The notes below the pieces were generated by a model. It did not search any database. It worked only from the letters and a program-made list of their open reading frames with translations, and was not told where the DNA came from. 64,000 nucleotides of DNA from Mactromeris polynyma (taxonomy: Eukaryota > Mollusca > Bivalvia > Venerida > Mactridae), in the NCBI GenBank assembly GCA_032209605.1, contig JASFXZ010000003.1, positions 30,902,762 to 30,966,761 on the forward strand, written 5' to 3'. A program made the translations under genes and the position numbers. This document shows positions 1 through 64,000 of this stretch, in pieces (the stretch's first letter is position 1; each line of letters opens with the position of its first letter).

Positions 1-431
1 TATAAATGATCAAACTATTTATCTTAGTGAACCCTTGGCTTCGTCCCATTTTTAATAGTTTGTTTCTGTTCGGAAGTATAATTGGTCAGTATTGTGATCT
101 TAAGTATTAAACATATTACTTTCAAGTATGACATGTATGTGACATAAATTAGTTTCTTTTGTAACATCCAAACGATGGTGCATAGTGTCCATAATTCTAT
201 AGGGGAGGTAACTTGGTTTAAAATGTGGATTTGTGATTTTAGCAGTTATGTCCCTTTTTCTACTCAATGTGCTTGGCACAGTACCTGTGATGACTTGTAT
301 GTCAGATAGTGTTTGTAGTTAGATTTAAACAATTCACTTACTGTCACAGAATATACTTGTATTGATGTATTGCCTTCGGAAGTATGAGGCATTTCCATGT
401 CCTCTTATGTGAATATATGTCTATATTTTAG
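1..431 (+). other. CaMKII intron (3' part)
   Basis: AT-rich intron ending in TATATTTTAG before the PENLLLASK exon. No coding or repeat signal seen. Confidence 0.85.
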
Positions 432-63933
<63,502 letters not shown>

Positions 63934-64000
63934 CCAAGTACACTGGAACATCTACTGATTTTCAACTTTTTTCCAATCATGCCTTTTATTAGGGCAGTTT
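63934..64000 (+). other. Start of the CaMKII 3' UTR
   Basis: The 67 bases after the stop; no polyadenylation signal before the window ends. Confidence 0.8.

Overview
The window is eukaryotic and holds the 3' two thirds of one gene on the + strand: Ca2+/calmodulin-dependent protein kinase II (CaMKII). Its introns fill nearly all 64 kb. The DNA is AT-rich, with long introns, many minisatellites, and scattered short inverted-repeat elements. Several element types (units opening with ATGCCCCCC and carrying runs of GTCCGTC, and AGCTCACCTGAGC elements) are ones I associate with bivalve mollusc genomes. A bivalve or other lophotrochozoan is therefore likely; the species cannot be told.

Layout of CaMKII. 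Exons run from the codon after HRDLK (432) to the stop at 63933, and all splice phases agree. Four exons at 432-3817 encode the kinase C-lobe. One at 15946-16029 carries the autophosphorylation site and the first half of the calmodulin-binding helix, and one at 31345-31387 carries its second half. Exons at 40981-41169 and 46105-46179 form the variable linker. Those at 58248-58323, 59246-59340, 62048-62162 and 63816-63933 form the hub (association) domain. Two phase-compatible cassette candidates (49148-49165, 53720-53776) and a weak microexon (58023-58043) lie in the last linker intron. The N-lobe exons are upstream of the window.

Alternative starts. At 34847-34950 a TATA box precedes an ATG, 18 hydrophobic codons and a phase-1 donor. 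That donor fits the linker exons exactly, so the transcript would encode a kinase-less, membrane-anchored hub protein, the architecture of vertebrate alphaKAP. A second candidate first exon (23385-23708, 108 acidic codons, phase-0 donor) fits the calmodulin-binding exon at 31345.

Minisatellites. Three unrelated arrays overlap splice junctions of this gene, and every unit repeats the junction. The 40-bp array (2111-3703) holds 40 copies of the acceptor of exon 3695. The 58-bp array (16023-16612) holds 10 copies of the donor of exon 16029. The 61/66-bp array (23697-26256) holds about 41 copies of the donor of the 23385 exon. Other arrays (9837, 18607, 35667, 36480, 42481, 54950) lie deep in introns. 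Long open frames across them are by-products of repeat periodicity.

Nested gene. At 27917-30594, on the same strand inside a CaMKII intron, sits a three-exon Crypton-type/KIAA1958-like tyrosine recombinase gene of 485 codons, with intact frame and catalytic residues. The rest is intronic DNA with MITE-like inverted repeats, two SINE fragments and several dispersed repeats.
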